From Sphingobacteriales bacterium 50-39 (GTDB lineage: Bacteria; Bacteroidota; Bacteroidia; Chitinophagales; Chitinophagaceae), in the NCBI GenBank assembly GCA_001898505.1, contig MKTZ01000002.1, positions 108,445-172,444 of the forward strand: a stretch of 64,000 nucleotides of DNA, read 5' to 3'. The notes under the pieces are model-generated. The model did no database searches, was not told where the DNA came from, and worked only from the letters and a program-made list of their open reading frames with translations. How positions within the stretch are numbered: position 1 is the first letter of the stretch; each line of letters starts with the position of its first letter. This document shows positions 28,485 through 37,792 of the stretch, piece after piece. The translations under genes were made by a program, and so were the position numbers.

Positions 28485-29369
28485 ATGAATTTCAAGCAAA
28501 AACTGGCGATCGGGTATACACGCGCCCGTCTGCATATCCTGACCCTCGTATCCCCCCGGCGGGCAGCAAAGAAGGCTTTTTCTCTTTTTTGTACTCCCCG
28601 CCGCAAGTCAGGGAAAAAGCTACCTCCCCTATTCGACAAGGGAGAAAAACTTTCCTTTCACCTGGAAGGCCATTCTGTTCGCGGCCATCGGTGGTTACCA
28701 CGTCAGGCCTCGACAGACACAGGTAAAAATGTCTGTCCTCCGGCCTGTTCTAAAAAAGTGCTCATTGCACACGGCTTCGAGTCCTCCTCCCGCAATTTCG
28801 AACAATATGTTCATGCTTTTCTAAAAAAAGGGTATGAAGTGCTTGCCTTCGATGCACCTGCTCACGGCCAGTCGGGCGGCAGGCGGATCACCCTGCCGCT
28901 CTATGTAGATATGATCCGCACGATCTATGATCGTTATGGCCCTATCCATTCCTTTATGGGACACTCGCTGGGAGGGCTGGCCCTTAGCCTCTTCCTGGAG
29001 TCCATCGCACACGACAGATCCACCCGGCTGGTCCTGGTATCTCCGGCAGTTGAAGCGGTGTCCGCCGTAGATATGTTCTTTCAAATACTGGAGCTGGATG
29101 ACGAAGTGCGGACAGCATTCGACGAATATGAATACCGTCTTTTCGGCCGGCCTTTTTCCTGGTTCTCCCTTCGCCGGGCCCTGCATGGGATCAAGGCCGA
29201 AGTGTTGTGGCTGCATGACGAGGACGATGACATCACCCCGCTGGCAGACACCCTCCCCGTAAGAAAGGACGGGCACTCCACCATCCGGTTCATCCTAACA
29301 AAAGGACTGGGACATCGTAAGATCTACCGGGATGGAGAGGTCATACGACAGGTGGTGGCCTTTCTCTAG
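28485..29369 (+). CDS. Alpha/beta hydrolase
   Basis: Serine hydrolase of 294 residues. The nucleophile elbow is FMGHSLGGLALSLFLES (G-H-S-L-G), the oxyanion region is VLIAHGFESSSRNFEQYVHA, and the acid/histidine end reads WLHDEDDDITPLAD with LGHRKIYRDGEV. The ATG at 28485 (MNFKQKLAIGYTRARLHILT) is preferred over an upstream in-frame ATG at 28419 that lies inside the opposite gene and upstream of the promoter box. Substrate cannot be predicted. It overlaps the convergent pcm gene by 4 bases. Confidence 0.85.
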   Translation: MNFKQKLAIGYTRARLHILTLVSPRRAAKKAFSLFCTPRRKSGKKLPPLFDKGEKLSFHLEGHSVRGHRWLPRQASTDTGKNVCPPACSKKVLIAHGFESSSRNFEQYVHAFLKKGYEVLAFDAPAHGQSGGRRITLPLYVDMIRTIYDRYGPIHSFMGHSLGGLALSLFLESIAHDRSTRLVLVSPAVEAVSAVDMFFQILELDDEVRTAFDEYEYRLFGRPFSWFSLRRALHGIKAEVLWLHDEDDDITPLADTLPVRKDGHSTIRFILTKGLGHRKIYRDGEVIRQVVAFL

Positions 29370-30022
29370 TGATTTTTACCTTCCAGCATCGGCACAAAAG
29401 AAAAATTGTCAAAAAGCTCTTCTGTCACTCCTCCATCCTCCTGTCTGGTCAGTCGCAGCATCCGTTGCACCTGTCCTTCACCTACAGGTATCACCATCTT
29501 GCCTCCCGGCTTTAGCTGCTCTACCAGCCTGGGCGGGATAAAAGGCGCCGCAGCGGTCACGATCACCTTGTCAAAGGGGCCATAGGTAGGCAATCCTTCG
29601 AATCCATCCCCATAAAAAAGCTTGAGATTACGGTATTTTTTCAAATAAGGAAAGGTCTTATTGGTCTCGAACAGCTTCTTCTGCCGCTCGATCGAATAAA
29701 CCAGCGCTCCCATCTCCGACAGTACGCTGGCCTGATAGGCGCTGCCCGTACCGATCTCCAGCACCTTCTCAAAAGGTTTCACTTCAAGCAGCTGTGTCTG
29801 ATAAGCCACCGTATATGGCTGCGAGATCGTCTGCCCCTCCCCTATGGGAAAAGCCCTGTCCTCATAGGCCGTCTTGTCAAGGGCCGAATCCATAAAAAAA
29901 TGCCGGGGTATCTGCTGGATGGCGTCCAGCACCCGCTCGTCCGTAATGCCTTTCTGACGGATAGAGTCCACCAGTTGCCTGCGCAGACCCTTGTGCCGGT
30001 ATGTATCTTCGAATGTTCTCAT
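29366..30022 (-). CDS. pcm: Protein-L-isoaspartate O-methyltransferase
   Basis: Repair methyltransferase of 218 residues that uses S-adenosylmethionine to methylate isoaspartyl residues in damaged proteins. The SAM-binding motif is VLEIGTGSAYQASVLSEMG. The PCMT signatures GEGQTISQPYTVAYQTQLL upstream and DKVIVTAAAPFIPPRLVEQL downstream are conserved. ATG at 30022 (MRTFEDTYRHKG) is chosen over an in-frame TTG four codons upstream. Convergent with the alpha/beta hydrolase. Confidence 0.95.
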   Translation of the reverse strand: MRTFEDTYRHKGLRRQLVDSIRQKGITDERVLDAIQQIPRHFFMDSALDKTAYEDRAFPIGEGQTISQPYTVAYQTQLLEVKPFEKVLEIGTGSAYQASVLSEMGALVYSIERQKKLFETNKTFPYLKKYRNLKLFYGDGFEGLPTYGPFDKVIVTAAAPFIPPRLVEQLKPGGKMVIPVGEGQVQRMLRLTRQEDGGVTEELFDNFSFVPMLEGKNH

Positions 30023-30142
30023 AAACGTGTTCAAGGTGCAAGATAAAGGGTTTGAAAAATATTTATTCCAAACATTTTTCTTTAGTCCGGCATGAACGCT
30101 TAAATTGTTCCGATTTTTCTAAGTTCCTAATTTGCAGTAATA

Positions 30143-31345
30143 ATGAAAACAACTACAGGTGTTCAGCTGGCATTCATGATGTTCGTTCAATATTTTATCT
30201 GGAGTGCATGGTATGTCACGATGGGTACTTACATGGGTACGAACCTGCACTCGTCCGATAAAGAGATCGGTATGGCCTTCAGTGCGTTGGCCATCGCCAC
30301 CATGATCTCCCCCTTTTTTATCGGTATGGTCGCCGACCGGTATTTCGCCGCGCAAAAGATCATGGGCGTGCTGCATTTAGTGGGAGCCCTACTGCTTTTC
30401 CTGACCCCTACCATTCATAACAACGATGTTTTTTTCTGGATCATCCTCCTTTATTCCATTCTCTATATGCCGACCATCGCATTATCGAATAGTGTCGCTT
30501 TTTCCCAGATGAACGATCCTGGAAAACAATTCCCCTGGATCCGGGTCTTTGGCACGCTGGGCTGGATCGTGGCTGGATTGCTGGTCGGCAACCTCGGATG
30601 GGAAAAATCTCAGGCTACTTTTCAACTGGCCGCCGCCGCTTCGGTATTGCTCGGCTTGGTCAGCTTCTTCCTGCCCAACACCCCTCCCAAAGGCGTCGCC
30701 ACCGATGCGTCCGCCAGCCTGGGCGTGGAAGCATTCATCCTCTTCCGGAATAGACCCTATCTCATTTTCTTTATAGCCGCCATCCTGGTCTGTGTCCCCC
30801 TTTCTTTTTACTACGGTTTTGCCAATCCCTTCCTCAACGAGCTGGGCATGAAAAATGCTGCCGGCAAAATGATCATGGGGCAGCTATCGGAAGGCCTCTT
30901 TATCATGGCTATTCCCTTTCTGTTCAATAGCATCGGCGTCAAAAAAATGCTCCTTTTGGGTATGACAGCCTGGATACTCCGCTATATCTGTTTTGCCTAT
31001 GGAAATATCGGGCCAGCCGAATGGATGTTGTATGCAGGCATTATCCTCCATGGCGTATGTTATGACTTCTTCTTCGTCACGGGTTATATGTACACGGAAA
31101 AAAAGGCGGGGGAAAGCATCAAGAACGCCGCACAGGGGCTTTTCACCTTTGCGACCTACGGCCTGGGCATGTTCATCGGCACATGGTTTTCGGGAGTCAT
31201 CGTGAACGGCTACGCTTTCCCAACTATCCCGGTAACGCATGATTGGAAAAGCATCTGGCTGGTACCCGCCTATATCGCCGCCGCCGTCCTGATCTATTTC
31301 ATTTTATTCTTTCGTGAAAAAAAGCAATTGTCAGCTAACCAATAA
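30143..31345 (+). CDS. MFS nucleoside transporter (NupG-like)
   Basis: Nucleoside:proton symporter-type major facilitator of 400 residues with twelve helices. The N-terminus MKTTTGVQLAFMMFVQYFIW followed by WYVTMGTYMGTNL, and the loop GMVADRYFAAQKIMGVLHL, match the NupG/XapB group. It is followed 11 bases later by a Gfo/Idh/MocA oxidoreductase. That pairing is common in Bacteroidota carbohydrate or nucleoside catabolic operons, so the true substrate may be a sugar derivative rather than a nucleoside. Confidence 0.85.
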   Translation: MKTTTGVQLAFMMFVQYFIWSAWYVTMGTYMGTNLHSSDKEIGMAFSALAIATMISPFFIGMVADRYFAAQKIMGVLHLVGALLLFLTPTIHNNDVFFWIILLYSILYMPTIALSNSVAFSQMNDPGKQFPWIRVFGTLGWIVAGLLVGNLGWEKSQATFQLAAAASVLLGLVSFFLPNTPPKGVATDASASLGVEAFILFRNRPYLIFFIAAILVCVPLSFYYGFANPFLNELGMKNAAGKMIMGQLSEGLFIMAIPFLFNSIGVKKMLLLGMTAWILRYICFAYGNIGPAEWMLYAGIILHGVCYDFFFVTGYMYTEKKAGESIKNAAQGLFTFATYGLGMFIGTWFSGVIVNGYAFPTIPVTHDWKSIWLVPAYIAAAVLIYFILFFREKKQLSANQ

Positions 31346-31356
31346 AATTATACTGT

Positions 31357-32550
31357 ATGGTAAAGATCGCAATGCTTGGTTCGGGGTTCATCGGCAGGTT
31401 CTATGCCGACTCCATCCAGGGGCAACGCAGCCAGGACAAAGTTTTCAGCATTTATGCACGCCGGGAAGAATCTGCTAAGAAGTTCGCCGCGGACTATGGC
31501 TGTAGCCATTGGACCACCGATATGGAGCAAGCCATCGCTCATCCGGAGGTCGATGTTGTATGTATCGCCCTTCCCAACAACCTCCACGAGGCCGCTGTTA
31601 TGCTCTGCTGCAAACACAAAAAAGCCGTCATCACCACCAAACCTCTCGGACGCAATGCCGCCGAGGCCAAACGTATGCTAGAGGCGGTCGAGGCAGCAGG
31701 TATCTTTAACGGCTACCTGGAAGACCTGGTCTATACACCCAAATTCCTGAAAGCCTACGACAGCGTAAAGAATGGCGCGCTGGGCAGGATCCTCTGGGCA
31801 AAATCCAGGGAGACCCATCCCGGCCCGCATAGTGAATGGTTCTGGGACATCGAACAGGCCGGCGGAGGCTGTATCCTCGACCTGGGTTGTCATTGCGTAG
31901 AGATCGCCCGCAGCTTCATTGGAAAGGACATCAAACCCATCGAGGTCATGTGCTGGGCCGACACACAGGTAAAGCCCATCGACGCCGAAGATCATGCCAT
32001 CGGCCTGGTAAAATATGAGAACGGCGCCATCGGTCAGTTCGAGGTCAGCTGGACCTTCCGGGGAGGCATGGATCTCCGCGACGAGGTCATGGGCACCGAA
32101 GGCACCATCTGGATGAATAACTTCCTGCGTACAGGATTGGAAATGTTCACCACCGGCAAGGGCGCCGATTATGTGGCGGAAAAGGCGGAAAGTAATACAG
32201 GCTGGCTTTTCCCCGTTGGCGACGAAGTCAACGATCTTGGCTACAATCATATGTTCACCGATATGTTCCGTTCCATAGAGAAAGGCTCCACGCCTAAAGA
32301 GACATTCTATGACGGATATGTCGTCAACGCCATCCTCGACGCCGCCTATCGCTCCGCCAAATCCAAATTATGGGAGCCCGTAAAGCTGGACATATGGCGT
32401 GGACGCACGGGGATAAGCAAGGACAGCCATCTCACCGAATATGACGCCGATCACTACCTGGTAAAAGAAGAAATTACCCACTACGGCGCCAAAAAGGTGA
32501 TCCTCAAACACAAGACTACAGGCAAGATCAGCGAGCAGACCATCAACTAA
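31357..32550 (+). CDS. Gfo/Idh/MocA family oxidoreductase
   Basis: NAD(P)-dependent sugar or cyclitol dehydrogenase of 397 residues. The N-terminal Rossmann motif is KIAMLGSGFIGRFYADSI, the cofactor/catalytic segment is ITTKPLGRNAAEAKRMLE (the EKP-type motif here reads TKP), and the C-terminal domain holds GGGCILDLGCHCVEIARSFI with the usual D-x-G-x-H pattern, in which Cys takes the second position. Co-directional with the upstream transporter. Substrate unknown. Confidence 0.88.
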   Translation: MVKIAMLGSGFIGRFYADSIQGQRSQDKVFSIYARREESAKKFAADYGCSHWTTDMEQAIAHPEVDVVCIALPNNLHEAAVMLCCKHKKAVITTKPLGRNAAEAKRMLEAVEAAGIFNGYLEDLVYTPKFLKAYDSVKNGALGRILWAKSRETHPGPHSEWFWDIEQAGGGCILDLGCHCVEIARSFIGKDIKPIEVMCWADTQVKPIDAEDHAIGLVKYENGAIGQFEVSWTFRGGMDLRDEVMGTEGTIWMNNFLRTGLEMFTTGKGADYVAEKAESNTGWLFPVGDEVNDLGYNHMFTDMFRSIEKGSTPKETFYDGYVVNAILDAAYRSAKSKLWEPVKLDIWRGRTGISKDSHLTEYDADHYLVKEEITHYGAKKVILKHKTTGKISEQTIN

Positions 32551-32565
32551 TGCAATCGACAGCTT

Positions 32566-33897
32566 ATGCATGGAAGGCTCGTATGGGTATCGACAATTTG
32601 TCTGGGGCTGCCGTTATTCCTATTTGCGCTGCTGCGGGATATCCATTACACCAAAGAATATCCCGGCGACCTTCGTAACCGTATTGTAGGCGCCAGGATC
32701 ATCGGAGATGGACATTCCCCCTATTTCTACAAATGGAAGGAAGGGGACGGTCTGCGCTATTATGACCCCGACAACTTCGATACGCTCAAGCCTGCCGTTA
32801 TGACCTCGACGCCTTTTATGCACCGGCTGCTATTGCCCATTGCAAACAGGCCGCAGGCACGGATAGCGCAATACTGGCTGGTATTGGAATACCTGTTGCT
32901 GGCCGGAATGACGATCTTCGCTTTTTACTGCGCACGCTCAGGGGGACAACGGTTGGCGGTCATAGCCGTTGCCCTGCTGTTCCTGCTGACCAATGCCTGG
33001 AAATGCCAGGTGTCCCATGGCCAATATTACCTGCTTATAGCCGCGTTCGGCATGCTGTTTTATGCTTCCATGCGACATCAAAAGAGCATTGGATGGGCGC
33101 TGATTGGCGGGACGGCGGCGGCTTGTATGATCTTAATAAGGCCATACGCCATTTTATTTCTTATTCCCCTGGCCTTGTCGGCCAGGGGTTTTTCACGTCG
33201 ATGGCTCCTCGCAAGCCTTATACCGGGCCTTTTACTGGCAGGCTGGATACTGACCAGCAGCAGGGAGCTCGATCTCTGGAAAGACTATGCGCACATGTTG
33301 CAGGAGCAGCTGAAAGTGCATCAGGACCTGCCGCATGAAGTGCGGCACAATGCCCCGGACCCGCATTACCGTTATTGGGAAGGATTGGATATGTCGGCAG
33401 TCGATGACCAGATGAGACACACATGGTCTCCTGTCCATTCAGAGAACGGGAATGTCTTCGTGCTATACCGGCTGTTACTGCATCGAAAGCTATCTGTAAC
33501 AGCACTGGGACTGTTATGCATGACGACCATCATTGGTCTGACGGCTCTCTGGTACTTCCTGCGGCGGTCATCCGGAGGAAGAGACATCACACGAATGGCC
33601 ATCTTTGGTTTCTGTCTCTATATGATCGCGGACCTTTTCTCTCCCATCTACCGTCATCAGTACTATACCGTACAGTGGATTTTTCCTCTGCTATTGGCGG
33701 CTGCAATCTGGTCCCCACAAAGGAAAAGATGGTATGGCGCCCTGCTGATCGGGCTGCTGTTAAGCATTATTCACTTCCCCTTCGTGAAAATGGGCAATAC
33801 CATTGGTGAATATCTGATCCTGCTGGCTTTACTGGCTATTTCACTGCTTCCTGGGACACCTGGAAAGGAAAACTTGCAGCCAGCAAGCCTTTCCTAA
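32566..33897 (+). CDS. Multi-pass membrane protein, glycosyltransferase family 87-like
   Basis: About ten membrane helices in 443 residues. A periplasmic-facing loop after helix 1 (GARIIGDGHSPYFYKW) and the phrase CQVSHGQYYLLIAAFGMLFY near residue 150 resemble polyprenyl-phosphate-mannose-dependent mannosyltransferases of GT87/DUF2029. That call rests on pattern resemblance only. It follows the oxidoreductase by 15 bases and may be co-transcribed. It contains a long hydrophilic loop (about residues 230-290) between helix clusters. Confidence 0.6.
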   Translation: MHGRLVWVSTICLGLPLFLFALLRDIHYTKEYPGDLRNRIVGARIIGDGHSPYFYKWKEGDGLRYYDPDNFDTLKPAVMTSTPFMHRLLLPIANRPQARIAQYWLVLEYLLLAGMTIFAFYCARSGGQRLAVIAVALLFLLTNAWKCQVSHGQYYLLIAAFGMLFYASMRHQKSIGWALIGGTAAACMILIRPYAILFLIPLALSARGFSRRWLLASLIPGLLLAGWILTSSRELDLWKDYAHMLQEQLKVHQDLPHEVRHNAPDPHYRYWEGLDMSAVDDQMRHTWSPVHSENGNVFVLYRLLLHRKLSVTALGLLCMTTIIGLTALWYFLRRSSGGRDITRMAIFGFCLYMIADLFSPIYRHQYYTVQWIFPLLLAAAIWSPQRKRWYGALLIGLLLSIIHFPFVKMGNTIGEYLILLALLAISLLPGTPGKENLQPASLS

Positions 33898-33922
33898 GTC
33901 ACATAAAAAGCTATGCACAACC

Positions 33923-33931
33923 GGTGGATAA
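33923..33931 (-). promoter_or_regulatory. DnaA-box-like site upstream of nrdB
   Basis: On the plus strand GGTGGATAA, one base away from the DnaA-box complement TGTGGATAA. It lies just upstream of the candidate nrdB promoter. A single near-match can occur by chance. Confidence 0.2.
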
Positions 33932-33939
33932 CATACCCA

Positions 33940-33968
33940 TTGTTTTTTATCTAGCAATGTTATTTTTG
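33940..33968 (+). promoter_or_regulatory. Promoter for nrdB-nrdA
   Basis: TTG at 33940-33942, an 18-base spacer, then TATTTTTG at 33961-33968, a full match to the Bacteroidota TAnnTTTG -7 box. It predicts a leader of about 85 bases before the nrdB ATG at 34061. Confidence 0.6.
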
Positions 33969-34060
33969 GGTTATCACCGCCCGATTTACATTCTAGCAGG
34001 AATTTTTTTCGAGCCACGTATTTTGACCATAAAGTATTAATCTGCAATCTGTTTTAAAAA

Positions 34061-35032
34061 ATGGAGTACGGAAACGAGATCTTATTGCGCGAAAACAAGG
34101 ACAGGTTTGTGATCCTCCCGATCAACTACCCGAAAGTGTGGGAAATGTATAAAAAGCATGAGGCCAGTTTCTGGACGGCTGAAGAGATCGACCTTACCCC
34201 GGACTTGCAGGATTGGGCAAAGCTCAACGACGGCGAACGCCATTTCATCTCCCATGTGCTGGCTTTTTTTGCTGCCAGCGACGGCATCGTGAACGAGAAC
34301 CTGGCGGTCAACTTCATGAGCGAAGTACAACTGCCGGAAGCCCGCTGCTTTTATGGCTTCCAGATCATGATGGAAAACATTCACTCGGAGACATATGCGC
34401 TCCTCATCGATACCTATGTCAAGGACCCACAGGAAAAACATCGCCTGTTCCATGCCATCGAGACGGTACCAGCCGTACAGAAAAAGGCAGAATGGGCCCT
34501 TCGCTGGATAGAGAATGGCAACTTCGCCGAAAGACTGGTGGCATTTGCCGCCGTGGAAGGGATATTCTTCAGCGGTAGCTTCTGCTCCATCTTCTGGATG
34601 AAGAAAAGAGGCCTGATGCCCGGTCTCACTTTCAGCAATGAGCTGATCAGCCGCGACGAAGGCCTCCACTGCGAATTTGCCTGCCTGCTTTACAGCATGC
34701 TGCAGAATAAGCTGTCACAGGAGGAGGTATATGCCATCATTGGCGACGCCGTCCGTATAGAAAAAGAATTCATTACTGAAGCATTGCCCGTGGACCTCAT
34801 CGGCATGAACGCGCGGCTGATGCAACAGTACATCGAGTTCGTGGCCGACCGCTGGCTCGGCGAGCTGGGGTATCCAAAGATGTTCAATGCGACCAACCCC
34901 TTCGACTTCATGGAAATGATCTCCCTGCAGGGTAAGACCAATTTCTTCGAGAAAAGAGTGGGAGATTATCAAAAGGCCGGTGTCATGTCCGGTAAGGAGT
35001 CACAGACCTTCAGCCTGGAAGAGGACTTCTAG
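34061..35032 (+). CDS. nrdB: Ribonucleoside-diphosphate reductase subunit beta (class Ia)
   Basis: Small subunit of 323 residues that holds the di-iron/tyrosyl radical cofactor. Iron ligands and the radical Tyr are visible in the expected order: [15 protein letters not shown] near 75-90, the helix [17 protein letters not shown] with Glu, His and the radical Tyr seven residues after the Glu, [14 protein letters not shown], and [13 protein letters not shown] with Glu and His. The presence of the radical Tyr assigns class Ia rather than the Tyr-less class Ic. nrdA follows 56 bases downstream. Confidence 0.97.
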   Translation: MEYGNEILLRENKDRFVILPINYPKVWEMYKKHEASFWTAEEIDLTPDLQDWAKLNDGERHFISHVLAFFAASDGIVNENLAVNFMSEVQLPEARCFYGFQIMMENIHSETYALLIDTYVKDPQEKHRLFHAIETVPAVQKKAEWALRWIENGNFAERLVAFAAVEGIFFSGSFCSIFWMKKRGLMPGLTFSNELISRDEGLHCEFACLLYSMLQNKLSQEEVYAIIGDAVRIEKEFITEALPVDLIGMNARLMQQYIEFVADRWLGELGYPKMFNATNPFDFMEMISLQGKTNFFEKRVGDYQKAGVMSGKESQTFSLEEDF

Positions 35033-35088
35033 TTCCCTTTTCACACAGCCCTGTCATCAGTTAGAAACTACAAACCCATTGATATTAT

Positions 35089-37473
35089 ATGTTCGTTATT
35101 AAAAGAAACGGTAAGAAAGAATCCGTGAAATTCGACAAGATCACGGCCCGTATAGAAAAACTTTGCTACGGTCTCGACAGGAGGTTTGTCAACTCCATCG
35201 ACGTAGCCAAAAAAGTGATCGAAGGCCTTTATGACGGCGTTACCACCACCGAGCTGGATAACCTGGCCGCCGAAACAGCCGCCTCGCTCACCGTAAAACA
35301 CCCGGATTACGCGCTTTTGGCCAGCCGCATTGCCGTTAGCAACCTGCACAAGAACACCATCAAGAGCTTTTCCGCCACCATGCAGCTCCTGTATGAATGC
35401 AAGGACAGCAAGACGGGCAAACTTGTTCCCCTGCTGGCGGATGATATATGGGAGATCATTCAGCAACACGCCGAGCTGCTGGATTCCACCATCATCTACG
35501 ACCGCGACTATGGCTTCGATTATTTTGGGTTCAAGACCCTGGAGAAATCCTATTTGCTGAAAGTGGATGGGAAGGTCGTAGAGCGCCCTCAGCACATGTA
35601 TATGCGCGTAGCCATCGGCATCCACAAGGAGGACATCGACAGCGCCATCAAGACGTATCACCTGATGAGCGAGCGGTGGTTCACACACGCCACGCCTACC
35701 CTCTTCAACGCGGGCACGCCCAAGCCCCAGATGAGCAGCTGCTTCCTCCTCACCATGAAGGACGACAGCATCGACGGCATCTACGACACGCTCAAACAGA
35801 CAGCCAAGATCTCCCAGAGCGCTGGGGGCATCGGCCTGTCCATTCATAATATCCGCGCCACCGGCTCCTACATCGGCGGCACCAACGGCACCAGCAACGG
35901 TATCATTCCCATGCTCCGTGTATTCAACGATACTGCACGTTACGTGGATCAGGGCGGCGGTAAACGCAAAGGCGCTTTTGCTATCTACCTGGAACCATGG
36001 CATGCCGATGTTTTTGAATTCCTGGATCTTCGTAAAAACCACGGCAAGGATGAACTGCGGGCCAGAGACCTCTTTTATGCCATGTGGATACCCGACCTGT
36101 TCATGCAGCGTGTCGAGGCCGGCGGCGAATGGAGCCTGTTCTGCCCTCATGAAGCTCCGGGTCTGCCCGAATGTTGGGGAGAGGAGTTTGAAAAGCTCTA
36201 CACCCAGTATGAAAGCGAAGGTCGCGCCCGCAAGACGGTCAAAGCCCAGGACCTCTGGTTCGCCATCCTGGACGCACAGATCGAGACGGGTACCCCCTAC
36301 CTGCTGTATAAGGACTCCGCCAATCGTAAGAGCAACCAGCAGAACCTGGGTACCATCAAGAGCTCCAACCTCTGTACGGAGATCATCGAATATACCTCGC
36401 CCGATGAAGTGGCGGTCTGCAATCTCGCCTCACTGGCCCTGCCCCGCTTCGTCTCGAACGGAGCTTTCGATCACCAGAAACTCTACGACGTCACCTACGA
36501 GGTTACGAAGAATTTAAATAAGATCATCGACGGCAACTACTACCCCGTAGATGAAGCCCGCAATTCCAACCTTCGCCACCGTCCCATCGGTCTCGGCGTA
36601 CAAGGCCTGGCGGACGCCTTTATCCTGCTGCGCCTACCCTTCGAAAGCGATAAGGCCAAGCAGCTTAACAAGGAAATATTCGAGACTATCTACTTTGCAG
36701 CCATGACGGCTTCCAAAGACCTCGCCAAACTCGAAGGCGCTTACGAGACCTTCGCCGGCTCACCCGCCAGCAAGGGCATCTTCCAGTTCGACATGTGGAA
36801 TGTAGAACCTACCCTCCGTTGGGACTGGTATCGTCTGAAGGATGAAGTGATAAAATATGGCGTACGCAACTCTCTGCTGGTAGCACCTATGCCTACGGCC
36901 AGCACCTCGCAGATCCTGGGTAACAACGAGTGCTTCGAACCATATACCTCCAATATCTACGTGAGAAGAGTGCTCAGCGGCGAATTCGTCGTCGTCAACA
37001 AGCACCTGCTCAAGGATCTCGTCGACCTCAACCTGTGGAATGACGATATGAAGAATAAGATCATCTTCCAAAATGGCTCCATTCAGCAGATAGAAGAGAT
37101 CCCGGCAGGTATTAAAGAGATCTATAAAACAGTTTGGGAAATACGCCAGCGCAATATCATCGATATGGCAGCCGACAGAGGCGCGTATATCTGTCAGTCG
37201 CAATCGCTGAACCTCTTCGTAGAGACACCTTCGGCCAGCAAGCTCACCTCCATGCACTTCTATGCCTGGAAGAGTGGCCTGAAGACGGGCATGTACTACC
37301 TCCGCACCCAGGCAGCTTCCCAGGCCGTGCAATTCACGGTGGAAAAGCAGGGCGGCAAGATGGTGGAGCCGCTGGTCAACCAGCACAACCTGAAAGTTGT
37401 GGAAGGCAGCGCAGAAGATATAGCAGGACCCACCTGCAGCATGCAGGACGGATGCGTCACCTGCAGCGCATAA
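35089..37473 (+). CDS. nrdA: Ribonucleoside-diphosphate reductase subunit alpha
   Basis: Catalytic subunit of 794 residues that converts NDPs to dNDPs. An N-terminal ATP-cone ([20 protein letters not shown], about 1-95) gives dATP overall-activity control. Active-site residues are present: first redox Cys in [11 protein letters not shown], Asn/Cys/Glu in [11 protein letters not shown], second redox Cys in [10 protein letters not shown], and the radical-transfer Tyr pair in [10 protein letters not shown]. The C-terminal shuttle cysteines lie in [12 protein letters not shown], a slightly unusual tail. It ends in a strong terminator hairpin. Confidence 0.97.
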   Translation: MFVIKRNGKKESVKFDKITARIEKLCYGLDRRFVNSIDVAKKVIEGLYDGVTTTELDNLAAETAASLTVKHPDYALLASRIAVSNLHKNTIKSFSATMQLLYECKDSKTGKLVPLLADDIWEIIQQHAELLDSTIIYDRDYGFDYFGFKTLEKSYLLKVDGKVVERPQHMYMRVAIGIHKEDIDSAIKTYHLMSERWFTHATPTLFNAGTPKPQMSSCFLLTMKDDSIDGIYDTLKQTAKISQSAGGIGLSIHNIRATGSYIGGTNGTSNGIIPMLRVFNDTARYVDQGGGKRKGAFAIYLEPWHADVFEFLDLRKNHGKDELRARDLFYAMWIPDLFMQRVEAGGEWSLFCPHEAPGLPECWGEEFEKLYTQYESEGRARKTVKAQDLWFAILDAQIETGTPYLLYKDSANRKSNQQNLGTIKSSNLCTEIIEYTSPDEVAVCNLASLALPRFVSNGAFDHQKLYDVTYEVTKNLNKIIDGNYYPVDEARNSNLRHRPIGLGVQGLADAFILLRLPFESDKAKQLNKEIFETIYFAAMTASKDLAKLEGAYETFAGSPASKGIFQFDMWNVEPTLRWDWYRLKDEVIKYGVRNSLLVAPMPTASTSQILGNNECFEPYTSNIYVRRVLSGEFVVVNKHLLKDLVDLNLWNDDMKNKIIFQNGSIQQIEEIPAGIKEIYKTVWEIRQRNIIDMAADRGAYICQSQSLNLFVETPSASKLTSMHFYAWKSGLKTGMYYLRTQAASQAVQFTVEKQGGKMVEPLVNQHNLKVVEGSAEDIAGPTCSMQDGCVTCSA

Positions 37474-37483
37474 AGTAAAAAAG

Positions 37484-37516
37484 AGGCCGTCTCAAAAGTA
37501 AAGAGACGGCCTTTTA
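37484..37516 (+). terminator. Intrinsic terminator after nrdA (GAGGCCGTCTC family)
   Basis: Perfect 10-base arms AGGCCGTCTC (37484-37493) and GAGACGGCCT (37503-37512) followed by TTT. This is the best-preserved copy of the hairpin family found also at 13605 and 21057. Confidence 0.85.
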
Positions 37517-37792
37517 GTATATGGAGGGAGCGAAAGGGCCGGCATCCAGGCAAAGACCATCGGGCTGGAGGTTCCATCATCCAGGAAGTTGTAAGGCAGC
37601 AAATCATGCTGTTTAAAGAAGGTCCCGGCTCGTAGCAGGATATCTTCGATGCTACAGCGAAAAGCAATATGGCGGCTCGCGATAGGTTGCTGCGTTTCCC
37701 AAACACCCAACATGGCCTCACGCGGGTGGCCTATCATATATCATGGAACGCCGGAAAGTCTGGATCCATTGCCTGGTAACCCGGCCGCGATT
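37517..37792. other. Gene-poor stretch between nrdA terminator and the acetylesterase
   Basis: No convincing gene. A minus-strand frame from 37737 (81 codons, MIGHPREAMLGVWETQQPIA at its start) reads into the nrdA terminator, matches nothing I recognise and has no signal peptide or motif. It may be a remnant or chance frame. No repeat or RNA gene is apparent. Confidence 0.4.

Noticed and set aside
35068..36150. 360-codon open frame on the minus strand opposite nrdA
   Set aside because: Antisense shadow of a fully motif-supported ribonucleotide reductase gene; the product has no recognisable features.
37492..37737. 81-codon minus-strand frame as a real gene
   Set aside because: It reads through the nrdA terminator stem, has no family resemblance that I can see and no coding signature beyond being open.
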